From NCBI GenBank assembly GCA_016649895.1, contig JAENWR010000002.1, positions 1-64,000 of the forward strand: a stretch of DNA of 64,000 nucleotides, given 5' to 3'. The notes beneath the pieces are model-generated. The model searched no databases. It worked only from the letters and a program-made list of their open reading frames with translations, and was not told the origin of the DNA. Shown piece after piece: positions 38,568-47,572 of the stretch. Position numbers and translations under genes: made by a program. This DNA is from Acidimicrobiia bacterium. Lineage in GTDB: Bacteria; Actinomycetota; Acidimicrobiia; Acidimicrobiales; SKKL01. Position 1 is the first letter of the stretch. The number at the start of each line of letters is the position of its first letter.

Positions 38568-39272
38568 ATGTCCGATCGTCCAGGGGTGGACGCCCCCACC
38601 GAAGACGGCGCAGGGCCCCAGTCGGGTTCCGGGCCTGCCGATGCCGGACCCGACGCGTCCGACGATCGCCCCACCGATGTGCGCAGCGGCATCAAGGACC
38701 TCTTCGCAGCCGACCTCTTCGGTGCCGGCCCCAGCGATCCGCCGGCCGCACCTTCCCCGAGTCGGCCGGAGGCGGCCGAGCCCACCGAGGCGGCGAGCAG
38801 TGGACGTCTCCGGCTCCGCGAGCTGCTCGGCGGCGACGATCGCTCCGATCAGCAGGAGGACCCGTCGTTGCCGGGCTGGACCCGCGGCAAGCTGCGGGCC
38901 CGCAAGGTGCACCGCATCGTCCGGCGGGTCGACCCGTGGTCGGTGCTCAAGTTCTCGTTGATGTTCTTCTTCTGCGTCTGGCTGATGGCGGTGATCTCGG
39001 GCGTGCTCATCTGGGGCGTCGCCGTCGGGTCGGGCACCGTCGAGAACCTCGAGGGCTTCATCGCGCGACTCCTGTCGTTCGATGAGTTCCACTTCAACGC
39101 CGATCAGATATTCCGCCTCTTCGCCATGGGCGGGCTCATCATGGTGTTCCTGGCCACCGCCCTCGCCGCGATCTTGTCGGTGCTGTTCAACCTCATCAGC
39201 GATCTGATCGGCGGCATCCGCGTCACGGTCATCGAGGAGGAGACCACCCGTCGGATCGTGCGTCGGCCATGA
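38568..39272 (+). CDS. DUF3566 membrane protein
   Basis: A 234-residue protein. Residues 1-100 are acidic and disordered. The DUF3566 domain follows: RKVHRIVRRVDPWSVLKFSLMFFFCVWLMAVISGVLIWG, a loop, then a second membrane segment (IFRLFAMGGLIMVFLATALAAILSVLFNLISDLIGG) and a basic end. The gene downstream of gyrA in mycobacteria (Rv0007) is the same family; these are thought to act with division/envelope proteins, but function is unproven. Confidence 0.88.
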   Translation: MSDRPGVDAPTEDGAGPQSGSGPADAGPDASDDRPTDVRSGIKDLFAADLFGAGPSDPPAAPSPSRPEAAEPTEAASSGRLRLRELLGGDDRSDQQEDPSLPGWTRGKLRARKVHRIVRRVDPWSVLKFSLMFFFCVWLMAVISGVLIWGVAVGSGTVENLEGFIARLLSFDEFHFNADQIFRLFAMGGLIMVFLATALAAILSVLFNLISDLIGGIRVTVIEEETTRRIVRRP

Positions 39273-39337
39273 CCCGCCGTGCACCGGATCTCGGGTGGCC
39301 CGACGTCGTGGTGGGCGACTACGGTGCATCGTCCTGC

Positions 39338-39411
<74 letters not shown>

Positions 39412-39470
39412 CGCAACCAGCTGCCGGTCCCACCGGTCAGCGAACCCGCAGGCCGCCGGAGGGAACCCCC

Positions 39471-39608
39471 GTGACGATGATCCGACGAGCGCTCATGGCC
39501 CTCGGGGTCGCCGGGCTGGTGGCGGCCGTGCTGCGCCTACGAGGTTCGGGCGGCACCCCTCCGAGCGAGGGTGGCTGGCGCGAGCTCAGCGGCCCGGATC
39601 TGCGCTGA
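39471..39608 (+). CDS. 45-residue membrane protein downstream of tRNA-Ile
   Basis: GTG 39471 to TGA 39608, with GGAGGG nine bases before the start. One hydrophobic helix (RRALMALGVAGLVAAVLRLRG) is followed by a short polar tail with Trp (GGWRELSGPDLR). Position after the gyrA-tRNA block and the helix-plus-Trp tail recall the short DLW-39 proteins of actinobacteria, but the C-terminal DLW is not present, so this is only an analogy. The next gene starts two bases later. Confidence 0.6.
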   Translation: MTMIRRALMALGVAGLVAAVLRLRGSGGTPPSEGGWRELSGPDLR

Positions 39609-39610
39609 AG

Positions 39611-40609
39611 GTGCCTGCCCCCCGCATCGCCGTCGTCGGCGTGGGCGCTGTCGGTGCCCGCGCGGCGCGGCAGCTGGTGTCATCCACCGAGGTCGGCACG
39701 GTCGTGCTGCGCGACATCGACGACACCCGGGTCGAGACCGCGGCTCGGTCACTCGGGTCCACCGCGGTCGCCGACCTGGGCCCGCACACGACCCCGCTCG
39801 ACGTCGAGGTCGTGGTCCTGGCCACCCCTGCCGGTACCCATGTCGAGTTGGCGAAGGAGCTCCTCGGCCGCAACATCTCGGTGGTCTCGGTCTCGGACTC
39901 GGTCGACGACGTGCGCGGGCTGCTCGACCTCGACGCCGAGGCACGCGAGCGGGGGCGGTCGGTCGTGGTCGGTGCCGGCTTCTCGCCGGGGCTCACATGC
40001 GTGCTGGCCCGCCACGCTGCATCCTCGTTCACCGAGGTCGATGAGATCCACGTGGCCGTCACGGGCACCGGTGGTCCGGAGTGTGCTCGCCAGCACCACA
40101 GGGCGCTGGGTGGATGGGCCATCGATTGGCGCGATGGCGGCTGGATCTCGCGGCGAGGGGGATCGGGCCGCGAGCTCTGCTGGTTCCCCGACCCGGTGGG
40201 GGCGCAGGACTGCTACCGCGCGGCTCGGCCCGATGCGCTCCTCCTCGCGCCCTCGTTCGAGGGGATCAGCCGGGTCACGGCCCGGGTGTCCGCCACTCGG
40301 CGCGATCGCCTCACCGCTCGCCTGCCGATGCTGCGCAAGCCCCACCCCGAGGGTGGGCCGGGCGCGGTGCGCGTCGAGTTGCGGGGCCGTCAGGGCGACG
40401 CTCGCCAGGTCAGGGTGCTCGGCGCCATGGATCGGCCAGCGGTTGGTGCCGGCGCAGTGGCTGCGGTGGCGGCCATCGCGGTGGTCGGGGGCGACATCAG
40501 CCGCCCTGGCGCCGCGGGTCTGGCCGACCTGGTCGAGCCGGTTGGATTCCTCGCCGAGCTGGCGCGGCGCGGGGTGAAGGCGGCGGTGTTCGAGGGCGTC
40601 GACGCCTGA
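39611..40609 (+). CDS. NAD(P)-binding oxidoreductase, saccharopine-dehydrogenase/Gfo-Idh-like
   Basis: A 332-residue protein with an N-terminal Rossmann fold (RIAVVGVGAVGARAARQL; acidic residue in VVLRDIDDTRV) and VVVLATPAGTHVELAKELLGR. The middle, VGAGFSPGLTCVLARHAA, recalls saccharopine dehydrogenase-like proteins. The C-terminal half is a substrate domain I cannot assign. GTG start directly after the small membrane-protein gene indicates co-transcription. Confidence 0.7.
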   Translation: MPAPRIAVVGVGAVGARAARQLVSSTEVGTVVLRDIDDTRVETAARSLGSTAVADLGPHTTPLDVEVVVLATPAGTHVELAKELLGRNISVVSVSDSVDDVRGLLDLDAEARERGRSVVVGAGFSPGLTCVLARHAASSFTEVDEIHVAVTGTGGPECARQHHRALGGWAIDWRDGGWISRRGGSGRELCWFPDPVGAQDCYRAARPDALLLAPSFEGISRVTARVSATRRDRLTARLPMLRKPHPEGGPGAVRVELRGRQGDARQVRVLGAMDRPAVGAGAVAAVAAIAVVGGDISRPGAAGLADLVEPVGFLAELARRGVKAAVFEGVDA

Positions 40610-40646
40610 CGCCAGCGGGTTCGAACGAGCGCCGAAACCACAACGA

Positions 40647-40821
40647 TGTGACTTACGGTAAATGTCACGTGTGTCACTTGTTCGTGTACCGCGCTCGCCA
40701 TGACGGAGCGTAGCAATCGCGCTCTGAGTGGCCGTTTGGCGTGCTTCTCGACCAGCAAATCGCGAAAACTAGTTCGTTCGACCCTTGTGGGAAGGGGCAC
40801 CCAAAGGGTTGTCTTGTGACA
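40647..40821. promoter_or_regulatory. cluster of GTGAC/TGTCAC motifs upstream of the sigma-28-like gene
   Basis: GTGAC at 40648-40652 and TGTCAC at 40663-40668 form an inverted pair. A direct repeat TGTCAC follows at 40672-40677, and GTGACA occurs at 40816-40821. They lie in the 269-base gap before the sigma gene. The regulator is unknown; CRP/FNR-type or GntR-type sites have similar half-sites. Confidence 0.35.
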
Positions 40822-40878
40822 CCACCCGATAGGGACGTAGACGGTCGAACCGGACCGGTGCAGGAAGGGCGATACACG

Positions 40879-41757
40879 ATGGGCGACACCCAGCAGCTGT
40901 CACAGCGGATCGAGGACCACCTCCCTCTCGTGAAGCACATCGTCTTCCAGGTAGCCGTCCACTTCCCTCGCCACGTCGACCGCGAGGACCTCGCTCGGGC
41001 GGGAGCCCTCGGCTTGGTCGAGGCGGCACGCCGCTACGACGGTGACCGAGGGGTGCCGTTCGAGCGGTTCGCCGCCCAGCGCATTCGTGGAGCGATCCTC
41101 GATGCCGTCCGTGCCGCCGACTGGGCGCCCCGCTCGGTGCGAACGCTCGGCCGCCGGCTCGAGGCCGCCGAGCAGCGTCTCGCCAGCCAGCTGGGCCGGG
41201 TCCCCGACCCCAACGAGATGGCCGACGAGCTCGGTATCTCCACAGCAGAGCTCGACCGGCTGCAGAGCCGCATGTTCCGCTCTGTCGTGCTGGCTCTCGA
41301 GCACGAGGTCAGCGACGACTCCGACGAGGACCTCACGCTCGTCGACGTGCTGACCGATCAGAACACCATCGAGCCGCTCGAGGAGCTCGAGACCCGCGAG
41401 ATGCTCGGCTACCTCCGTGACGCCGTCGAGCTGCTTCCCGAGCGCCAGCGCCTCGTCGTGGTCGGCTACTTCCTCGAAGGCCGCACCTCACAGGAGCTCG
41501 CTCGCTTTCTCGGTGTCACCGAATCCCGCATCTCGCAGCTCCGCTCGGAGGCGCTCGAGATGCTCCGCGAGGGCATCGAGTCGCAGTACGCCGCACCCGC
41601 CGCTTCCGAGCCGGCCGTCGGCCGTGTCGCTCGGCGCAAGGCCGGCTACGCCTCGGCGATCTCCACCGCCAGCGACTGGCGAGACCGCCTCGACTTCGTC
41701 GACGACTACGAGGTCGAAGAAGAGCCGCCGGTGCCCGTCGGGGTTCGCTGGAGCTGA
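40879..41757 (+). CDS. FliA/WhiG-family sigma factor
   Basis: A 292-residue sigma-28-type factor. Region 2 is HLPLVKHIVFQVAVHFPRHVDREDLARAGALGLVEAARRYD...FAAQRIRGAILDAVRAADWAPRSVR. Region 3 is DPNEMADELGISTAELDRLQ. Region 4 is LLPERQRLVVVGYFLEGRTSQELARFLGVTESRISQLRSEALEMLR. A 55-residue tail follows. No flagellar, chemotaxis or anti-sigma gene is in the window, so a WhiG-like developmental or stress role is as likely as motility. ATG 40879 has GGAAGGG upstream. Confidence 0.9.
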   Translation: MGDTQQLSQRIEDHLPLVKHIVFQVAVHFPRHVDREDLARAGALGLVEAARRYDGDRGVPFERFAAQRIRGAILDAVRAADWAPRSVRTLGRRLEAAEQRLASQLGRVPDPNEMADELGISTAELDRLQSRMFRSVVLALEHEVSDDSDEDLTLVDVLTDQNTIEPLEELETREMLGYLRDAVELLPERQRLVVVGYFLEGRTSQELARFLGVTESRISQLRSEALEMLREGIESQYAAPAASEPAVGRVARRKAGYASAISTASDWRDRLDFVDDYEVEEEPPVPVGVRWS

Positions 41758-41782
41758 GCGACGACCTGGCGACCGAGGTTGC

Positions 41783-42514
41783 CTAGATGCGGATCGAGGT
41801 GTGCCAGCGGTCGATCACCGTGGCATCGCCGAACACCTCGAGGCGCGCCAATGGGATGCGTCCGAAGATCATGAGTGCGAGGTCTGACGCAGACCCTCTC
41901 GCCGCGATGTCGCCCTTGCCGTGAGCGTGGGCGACGTCGATCGTCGGCCCCTCCACGCGGATCATCCACTCGCCCTCACCGTCGACCTCGTCGGTTGCGT
42001 GGAGGTGGACCGTTGCCGCAGGGTCGGACCAGGGGTGTCGCTCGAGGCGACGGGGAACGATGACCTCGAACAGCTCGTCGATGATGTCGCCCGCCTGGGC
42101 GCGATCGAGCGGGCGGGGGCTGGTGATGGACGCCTCGGCATCCCAGCGGTGCATGGCGATCTCGTGCGCGGCACGGCGCGCCCAGAACACCGCGGGACGA
42201 GGTCCGAACCACGATGACGTGGGGTGGTCGGGCCCGATCGCAGCCAGTCGATCGGCGACGGCGTCGACCCCGTCGAGGACCCAGTCGGCGAGATCCTCGA
42301 GGTCGGGCTCCGGCTCCTCCGGCGCGCGCTGGAAGAGGTCGGGGTCGTCGGTGGCCACCTGGGCGAGTTGGAACCGCAGGACGCTTCCGACGTGGCGGTG
42401 CAGATCGATCAGGGTCCATCCCGGGCAGGTGGGCACATCGATGTCGACCGGCGTGACACCGGCGAACGCCTCGCCCTCGCGTCGGAGCGCATCGATGAGC
42501 CCGGCGTGTTCCAC
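41783..42514 (-). CDS. maleylpyruvate-isomerase-family, mycothiol-dependent-type protein
   Basis: A 243-residue DinB-like/MDMPI protein. N-terminal four-helix bundle with VPTCPGWTLIDLHRHVGSVLRF (metal His) and the second metal segment RAAHEIAMHRWDAE. The C-terminal SCP2-like domain has SDPAATVHLHATD and ARGSASDLALMIFGRIPLARLEVFGD. Family members use mycothiol for isomerisation or conjugation; the substrate is unknown. GTG 42514 has CAGACT seven bases upstream; a CTG at 42523 overlaps the stop of the P-type ATPase gene. Confidence 0.8.
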   Translation of the reverse strand: MEHAGLIDALRREGEAFAGVTPVDIDVPTCPGWTLIDLHRHVGSVLRFQLAQVATDDPDLFQRAPEEPEPDLEDLADWVLDGVDAVADRLAAIGPDHPTSSWFGPRPAVFWARRAAHEIAMHRWDAEASITSPRPLDRAQAGDIIDELFEVIVPRRLERHPWSDPAATVHLHATDEVDGEGEWMIRVEGPTIDVAHAHGKGDIAARGSASDLALMIFGRIPLARLEVFGDATVIDRWHTSIRI

Positions 42515-42519
42515 GATGC

Positions 42520-44970
42520 TCAGTCTGGCAGGTCGGCACTCGCGAGCGGGTGGACCGGAGGGGGTTCGATCGTGTCGACAGCCACAGGCGGCGACCACCA
42601 GGGAACGATCCGCGGCCCGAGCTCGAGGAGCACCATCCCGAGCAGCCCCACCCCACCGATGTTGATCCACTGCTCGGCGGGCGGCAGGTCGAGCGCGAAG
42701 AACTCGCGGGGAGGTCCCCACGTGAGCGCCACCGCGTACCCGATGGCCATGGCCACCAGGAGCGCGATCCGGTACGTGGTGAGTGGCCGGCACAGCAGGC
42801 TCAGCACGTAGAGACCGAGCACGAGCAGAACGCAGACGGCGACGGTGCGGGCTTCGTCGAGCTCGACGCCGTCGGCGGTTCGGGCGATCTGGTATGCGAC
42901 GAAGGCCGCCAGGCCGCTGACGATCCCGGACGGGACGGAGAAGCGGACCACCCGGTCGACGAACCCCGGCTCGGCCCGGCGCACGTTGGGTTCGAGGGCG
43001 AGGAAGAAGCCGGGGATCCCGATGCTGAACGTGCCGATCAGGGTGAGGTGGCGGGGGAGGAAGAGGAACGGGACCGAGAACACGCCGGTCATGGCGGCGA
43101 GCACCACCGCGTATGCCGCCTTGGTGACGAACAGGTTGGCGACCCGCTCGATGTTGTTGATGACGCGCCGGCCCTCGGCGAGGACGAGAGGCAGCGTGGC
43201 GAAGGAGTTGTCGAGCAGGACGAGCTGGGCCACGGCCCGCGCCGAGGCACTTCCAGCGCCCATGGCGATGCCCATGTCGGCATCCTTGAGGGCGAGCACG
43301 TCGTTCACGCCGTCGCCGGTCATCGCCACCACGTGCCCCTTGTGCTGCAGGGCGGCCACCATGGCCCGCTTCTGATGGGGCGTGACCCGTCCGAAGACGG
43401 TGCTGGCGTCGATCGCCACCGCGAGCTCGGCGGTGTCGGTGGGCAGGTCGCGGGCGTCGCGGGCATCGCCGATGGCCTCGACCCCGACTCGGCGCGCCAC
43501 CGCGGCGACCGTTGCGGGGTGGTCGCCCGAGATCACCTTCAGGGTGATCCCCTGGCCATGGAAGTAGGACAGGATCTCGGCGGCGTCAGGCCGGATCTGG
43601 TCCTCGAGCATCACCAGGGCGACCGGCACCATGTCGCCGGGGAGGGCTAGGGCGGCGGAGCCCTCGTCGAGTGCGATGTCGGTGCGGGTGAGCAGCACGA
43701 TGCGTCGGCCGGCTTCGGCGTGCTCGGCGAGCTCGGCCTCACACTGGTCGATACGTGCGACGCTTGCGGCCGGAACCGCCCCCAGGACGACCTCGGGTGC
43801 GCCCAGGACCCATGTGCCACGACCCTCGAAGCTCACCGCCGCCCACTTGCGTGCCGACGAGAAGGGGACGACTGCGGTGGGCGTCCAACCCGTGGCTGCG
43901 GGGAGGGCATCGCCGATGGCCGTGAGGGTCGCATTGGGGTTGGGATCGGCGTCGACGAGCGAGGCGAGCGCCGCTGCGATGGTGTCGGCATCGAGAGGGG
44001 GGTCGGTGTCGGAACCGAGAGGGACCGTCTCGGCGAAGGAGATCTCGCCGGTGGTGATGGTGCCGGTCTTGTCGAGGCACAGGGTGTCGACGCGCGCCAA
44101 CAGCTCGACCGATGCGAGCTCCTTGGCGAGGGCTTTGCGCCGGGCGAGGCCGAGGATGCCGACGATGAAGGCGATGCTCGTGAGGAGCACCAGGCCGTCG
44201 GGCACCATGGCGACGGCCGCGGCAACCGTGCCGCGCAGCGCGTCCTGCCACCGGTCCTCGGCCCTGAGCAGCGAGATGAACAGGAGCAGCGACACCGGCG
44301 GGATGATGAACGTGAGCCAGCGCAGGATGGTGTTGATGCCCGTGCGCAGCTCGGAGTGGGCCAGCTGGAACCGTCGGGCCTCCTCGGCCAGCGCGCTGGC
44401 ATAGGCCTCGGCACCGATGCGGGTCGCCCGGTAGTAGCCCGATCCGGCGGCGACGAAGCTGCCCGACATCACCTCGTCACCATCGGCTTTGAGCACCGGG
44501 TCGGACTCGCCGGTGAGCAGCGACTCGTTGGCCTCGAGGCCGCGGCTCACGAGGACGACGCCGTCGACGACGACCTGATCGCCGGGTTGGAGCTCGAGCA
44601 CCTCGTCGGCCACCACCGCGGAGACGCCGATCTCGGTGACGGCTGAATCACGCACCACCCGTGCCCTCGGGGCGTTGAGCACGGCCAGCTTGTCGAGCTC
44701 GCGCTTGGCTCGAAGCTCCTGCACGATGCCGATGACGCTGTTGCTCACGACGACGCCGGCGAACAGCGCGTCGGGGCCGGGCGCCGCCACCAGGATGAGC
44801 GCCAGCATCACCAGGATGATGCCGTTCACCGGGGTGACGACGTTGGCACGGACGATCTGACCGAGCGTGCGGCTGGGGGCGTCGGGCACAAGGTTGACGC
44901 GCCCTGATCGGGTTCGATCGTCGACCTCGCTCGCGGTCAGTCCAGGCAGGGGCGGAGCATGCGGGGCCAT
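42520..44970 (-). CDS. CtpE-like cation-translocating P-type ATPase
   Basis: An 816-residue P-type ATPase with no heavy-metal N-terminal domain. The actuator domain has LLTGES (153-156). The phosphorylation site is LCLDKTGTITTGE (Asp300). The hinge is MTGDGVNDVLALKDADMGIAMG. Membrane helix 4 carries MVPDGLVLLTSIAF (256-260), which matches mycobacterial CtpE except PDGL instead of PEGL. CtpE is linked to calcium uptake and envelope integrity. Its N terminus is shortened compared with sarcoplasmic-type pumps. Confidence 0.88.
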   Translation of the reverse strand: MAPHAPPLPGLTASEVDDRTRSGRVNLVPDAPSRTLGQIVRANVVTPVNGIILVMLALILVAAPGPDALFAGVVVSNSVIGIVQELRAKRELDKLAVLNAPRARVVRDSAVTEIGVSAVVADEVLELQPGDQVVVDGVVLVSRGLEANESLLTGESDPVLKADGDEVMSGSFVAAGSGYYRATRIGAEAYASALAEEARRFQLAHSELRTGINTILRWLTFIIPPVSLLLFISLLRAEDRWQDALRGTVAAAVAMVPDGLVLLTSIAFIVGILGLARRKALAKELASVELLARVDTLCLDKTGTITTGEISFAETVPLGSDTDPPLDADTIAAALASLVDADPNPNATLTAIGDALPAATGWTPTAVVPFSSARKWAAVSFEGRGTWVLGAPEVVLGAVPAASVARIDQCEAELAEHAEAGRRIVLLTRTDIALDEGSAALALPGDMVPVALVMLEDQIRPDAAEILSYFHGQGITLKVISGDHPATVAAVARRVGVEAIGDARDARDLPTDTAELAVAIDASTVFGRVTPHQKRAMVAALQHKGHVVAMTGDGVNDVLALKDADMGIAMGAGSASARAVAQLVLLDNSFATLPLVLAEGRRVINNIERVANLFVTKAAYAVVLAAMTGVFSVPFLFLPRHLTLIGTFSIGIPGFFLALEPNVRRAEPGFVDRVVRFSVPSGIVSGLAAFVAYQIARTADGVELDEARTVAVCVLLVLGLYVLSLLCRPLTTYRIALLVAMAIGYAVALTWGPPREFFALDLPPAEQWINIGGVGLLGMVLLELGPRIVPWWSPPVAVDTIEPPPVHPLASADLPD

Positions 44971-45061
44971 CCTGGCCAGACGCTACACGGACGTCTCCGG
45001 TTCCCGGATCGTCCCGTGTCGTCGCTGCTCGCTCCACCCTCGGCGCCGGCTCGGGCCCGGG

Positions 45062-45067
45062 TACCGT
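45062..45067 (+). promoter_or_regulatory. -10-like hexamer TACCGT of the ABC ATPase gene
   Basis: It ends seven bases before GTG 45075, which favours that start over the GTG at 45066 inside the hexamer. Confidence 0.45.
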
Positions 45068-45074
45068 GTTCCGG

Positions 45075-45872
45075 GTGACCGCCGCCGCCAACCGTCCGTG
45101 CCCCGGTGCCGCGGTGGTCGCTGAGGCGCTCACGCTCGCCCGCGGCGGCAACGTCGCTCTGAGCGACGCCAGCTTCTCGATCGCGGCCGGCACTGTCTCC
45201 GCCGTCATCGGCCCCAACGGCGCAGGCAAGTCCACGTTGCTGCACGCCATCGCCGGCCTGCTCGCACCGGCGGCCGGGACGCTCGAGGTGCTCGGCCGGA
45301 CAGCTGGACCGGGCTCGTCCGACGTCGCCTACGTGCTGCAGGGCACCAGGGTGCACGAGCACCTTCCCGTGTCGGTGCGAGAGGTCGTGGCGATGGGTCG
45401 GTATGCCGCTCTCGGCCCGTTCCGCCGGATGCGCCCGGGTGACGACGCGGCCATCTCGAGCGCCATGGAGCGGCTCGACATCGCCGACCTGGCATCTCGG
45501 CAGATCCGCGAGCTGTCGGGCGGACAGCGCCAGAGGGTGTTCGTCGCCCAGGGCATCGCCCAGGAGGCGCCCGTGTTGCTGCTCGACGAGCCGGTCACCG
45601 GGCTCGACCTCGTCTCGCGGCGCAGGATCCTCGAGGTGGTGACCGCCGAGCGGGTTGCGGGCCGGGCGGTGGTGATGACCACCCACGACCTGGGCGAGGC
45701 CGCGCATGCCGACCACGTGCTGCTGCTGGCCGGCCGCGTCGTGGCGAGTGGACCGCCTGAGGAGGTGCTGGTGTCGACGAGTCTGGCCGAGGCCTATGGC
45801 CAGCGGCTGGTGCACCTGGGCGACAACGTGGTCATGCTCGACGACGCGCCGCATCACCACCACCCGCACTAG
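45075..45872 (+). CDS. metal-type ABC transporter ATP-binding protein
   Basis: A 265-residue ABC ATPase with Walker A VIGPNGAGKST, the Q-loop LQGTRV, signature RELSGGQRQRVFVAQG, Walker B VLLLDEPVTGLD and the H-loop TTHDLGEA. Sequence layout (PVSVREVVAMGRY) matches zinc/manganese/iron-type ZnuC/MntB ATPases. The C terminus ends DDAPHHHHPH, a possible metal-binding tail. No permease or binding-protein gene adjoins it: the next gene is convergent. Confidence 0.85.
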   Translation: MTAAANRPCPGAAVVAEALTLARGGNVALSDASFSIAAGTVSAVIGPNGAGKSTLLHAIAGLLAPAAGTLEVLGRTAGPGSSDVAYVLQGTRVHEHLPVSVREVVAMGRYAALGPFRRMRPGDDAAISSAMERLDIADLASRQIRELSGGQRQRVFVAQGIAQEAPVLLLDEPVTGLDLVSRRRILEVVTAERVAGRAVVMTTHDLGEAAHADHVLLLAGRVVASGPPEEVLVSTSLAEAYGQRLVHLGDNVVMLDDAPHHHHPH

Positions 45873-45906
45873 CCATGCACGAGCCCTGGCTCCGGAGGGC
45901 AGCGGT

Positions 45907-46695
45907 TCACCGGTTCATGCGAGGGTTCGCCACCGCGCACACGTCGGCGAAGCCCACCGGCCCTTCGGTGTCGAACAGGTCGCAGCGGCTCACCGCGACG
46001 CCGTCGGTGCCGATGTGGGCGCCGACCTCGAGACCGATCCACTCGCCATCGGGCAGGCGCCCCAGGTACACGGTGATGTCGGCGTTGATGAACGTCAGCC
46101 CGAGGTCGCCCGAGTTGCCGAGCGGGCTGGCGAAGTCGGCGGCGAGCACGGCGCGTTGGAAGGGTGTGAGGGGCTCGCCGTCGAGCAGGGTCCGGTCGTC
46201 GCGGATCCACACTTGCCGCTGGGCGTCCGTGCCCATGCCTCGGCCCTCCACCGCCCTGATCTGCATCGAGCTGATCGAACGCTGGCCGGAGGCGGCTGGT
46301 TCAGCGATGTCGTCGGGATGGGGGACGTCCCAGTTGGCGCGGCTCCAGACGTTGCCTTCGGGGTGGGGACCGGTGCGCAGGAGCACGACCGTGGCGCGTG
46401 CGACGTCGCGCCCACCGACGGCCAGCCACACCTCGACGATGCGGATCCGTCCACCGTCGCGGGTGCGCTCGTGGCGCACCACGACCGGCTCCATGGTGGG
46501 CGAGCGGAACAGGTCGATGGTGAGCCGAGCCGGGCGGAATCCGTCGGTCGCGTGGTCGTCCACCTCGACGGTGCGGGCCACGATGCCGGCCAGGAGGCGG
46601 CCGTGCATCATGTCGGCCGACCAGGGGCTGCGCGCCTCAGGCCGGGGTTCGTAGTTCCCATCGGCGTCGAGGGTGTAGAACGCGTCGAGGCTCAT
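45907..46695 (-). CDS. thioesterase-family (double hot-dog) protein
   Basis: A 262-residue acyl-CoA thioesterase-like protein. The N-terminal half has SPWSADMMHGRLLAGIVARTVE with RPARLTIDLFRSP; the C-terminal half has LTPFQRAVLAADFASPLGNSGDLGLTFINADITVYLGRLPDGEWIGLEVGAHIG. This layout fits the TesB-like (Acyl-CoA_thio_2/4HBT_3) group. The substrate is unknown. The ATG overlaps the inositol-phosphatase-like stop by four bases. Confidence 0.8.
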   Translation of the reverse strand: MSLDAFYTLDADGNYEPRPEARSPWSADMMHGRLLAGIVARTVEVDDHATDGFRPARLTIDLFRSPTMEPVVVRHERTRDGGRIRIVEVWLAVGGRDVARATVVLLRTGPHPEGNVWSRANWDVPHPDDIAEPAASGQRSISSMQIRAVEGRGMGTDAQRQVWIRDDRTLLDGEPLTPFQRAVLAADFASPLGNSGDLGLTFINADITVYLGRLPDGEWIGLEVGAHIGTDGVAVSRCDLFDTEGPVGFADVCAVANPRMNR

Positions 46696-47501
46696 GCCGG
46701 ATTGCCGATGCCGCGGATGAGGTCGAGGAGACCGGCGTGCACCAGGCCGTTGGTGCCGAGGCCGCTGCCGTTGGCCGATCCGTCGCGCCCGTCGGTGGAG
46801 GTGAACCGGCCACCCGCCTCGCTCATGATCACGGGCATGGGAGCCACGTCCCAGATCGCGGCGCCGGGGTCGAGCATCGCCTCGGCCCGGCCCATCGCCA
46901 CCATGGCGTAGCCGTAGCCGTCGCCCCAGGTGCGCACGTGCACGCCGGCGCGCTGCACGGCGTGGAGCAGTTCGGTGGTCCAGTTGGTGAGGCCGCTCGT
47001 CATCAGCCAGGAGTCGCGCACCTCGTGGTGGGTCGACACGTGCGCCGGCTCGCCGTTGGCGAAGCAGCCCAGACCACGGCCGGCCCACACGGTCTCGCCG
47101 AGGGCCGGGATGTTGACGACCCCGATGGCCGGTCCGTGCTCGTCATCGAGCGCCAGCAGGTTCGAGTAGAGGGGCACCCCGTGGGTGAACGCCTTGGTGC
47201 CGTCGATCGGGTCGATGATCCAGGTGCGGCCGCTGGTGCCCTCGTGCGTGGCTTCCTCCTCGCCGAGGATGCTGTCGTCGGGGTAGGCGGCAGCCAAGCG
47301 CTCGCGGATGAGGCGCTCGGCGCCACGGTCGGCGGCGGTGACCGGGGTGCCGTCGGCCTTGTCGTCGATCACGAGGTCGCGCGACCGGAAGTGGCGCAGC
47401 GTGAGCTCTCCGGCCTCGCGCAGGATGTCGACGGCGGCGTCGAGGAGACCGGGGTCGACGGGAGGCGGACCGTCAGGAGGGGACGATGGGGTGTCGTTCA
47501 C
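46692..47501 (-). CDS. inositol-monophosphatase-family phosphatase (HisN-like)
   Basis: A 269-residue Mg-dependent phosphatase with the metal-site motifs ILGEEEAT, WIIDPIDGTKAFTHGVP and AAIWDVAP. The segment FTHGVPLYSNLLAL resembles actinobacterial histidinol phosphatase HisN as well as inositol monophosphatases; no histidine genes are near. GTG 47501 is used; ATG 47525 would add eight residues. Confidence 0.85.
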   Translation of the reverse strand: MNDTPSSPPDGPPPVDPGLLDAAVDILREAGELTLRHFRSRDLVIDDKADGTPVTAADRGAERLIRERLAAAYPDDSILGEEEATHEGTSGRTWIIDPIDGTKAFTHGVPLYSNLLALDDEHGPAIGVVNIPALGETVWAGRGLGCFANGEPAHVSTHHEVRDSWLMTSGLTNWTTELLHAVQRAGVHVRTWGDGYGYAMVAMGRAEAMLDPGAAIWDVAPMPVIMSEAGGRFTSTDGRDGSANGSGLGTNGLVHAGLLDLIRGIGNPA

Positions 47502-47572
47502 GCAAGGATCTTGGCACCACGGCATCGAGCGGTCAGACTCTGCACCTCTACGGCGTCCAGCTTGGGGGCAAC

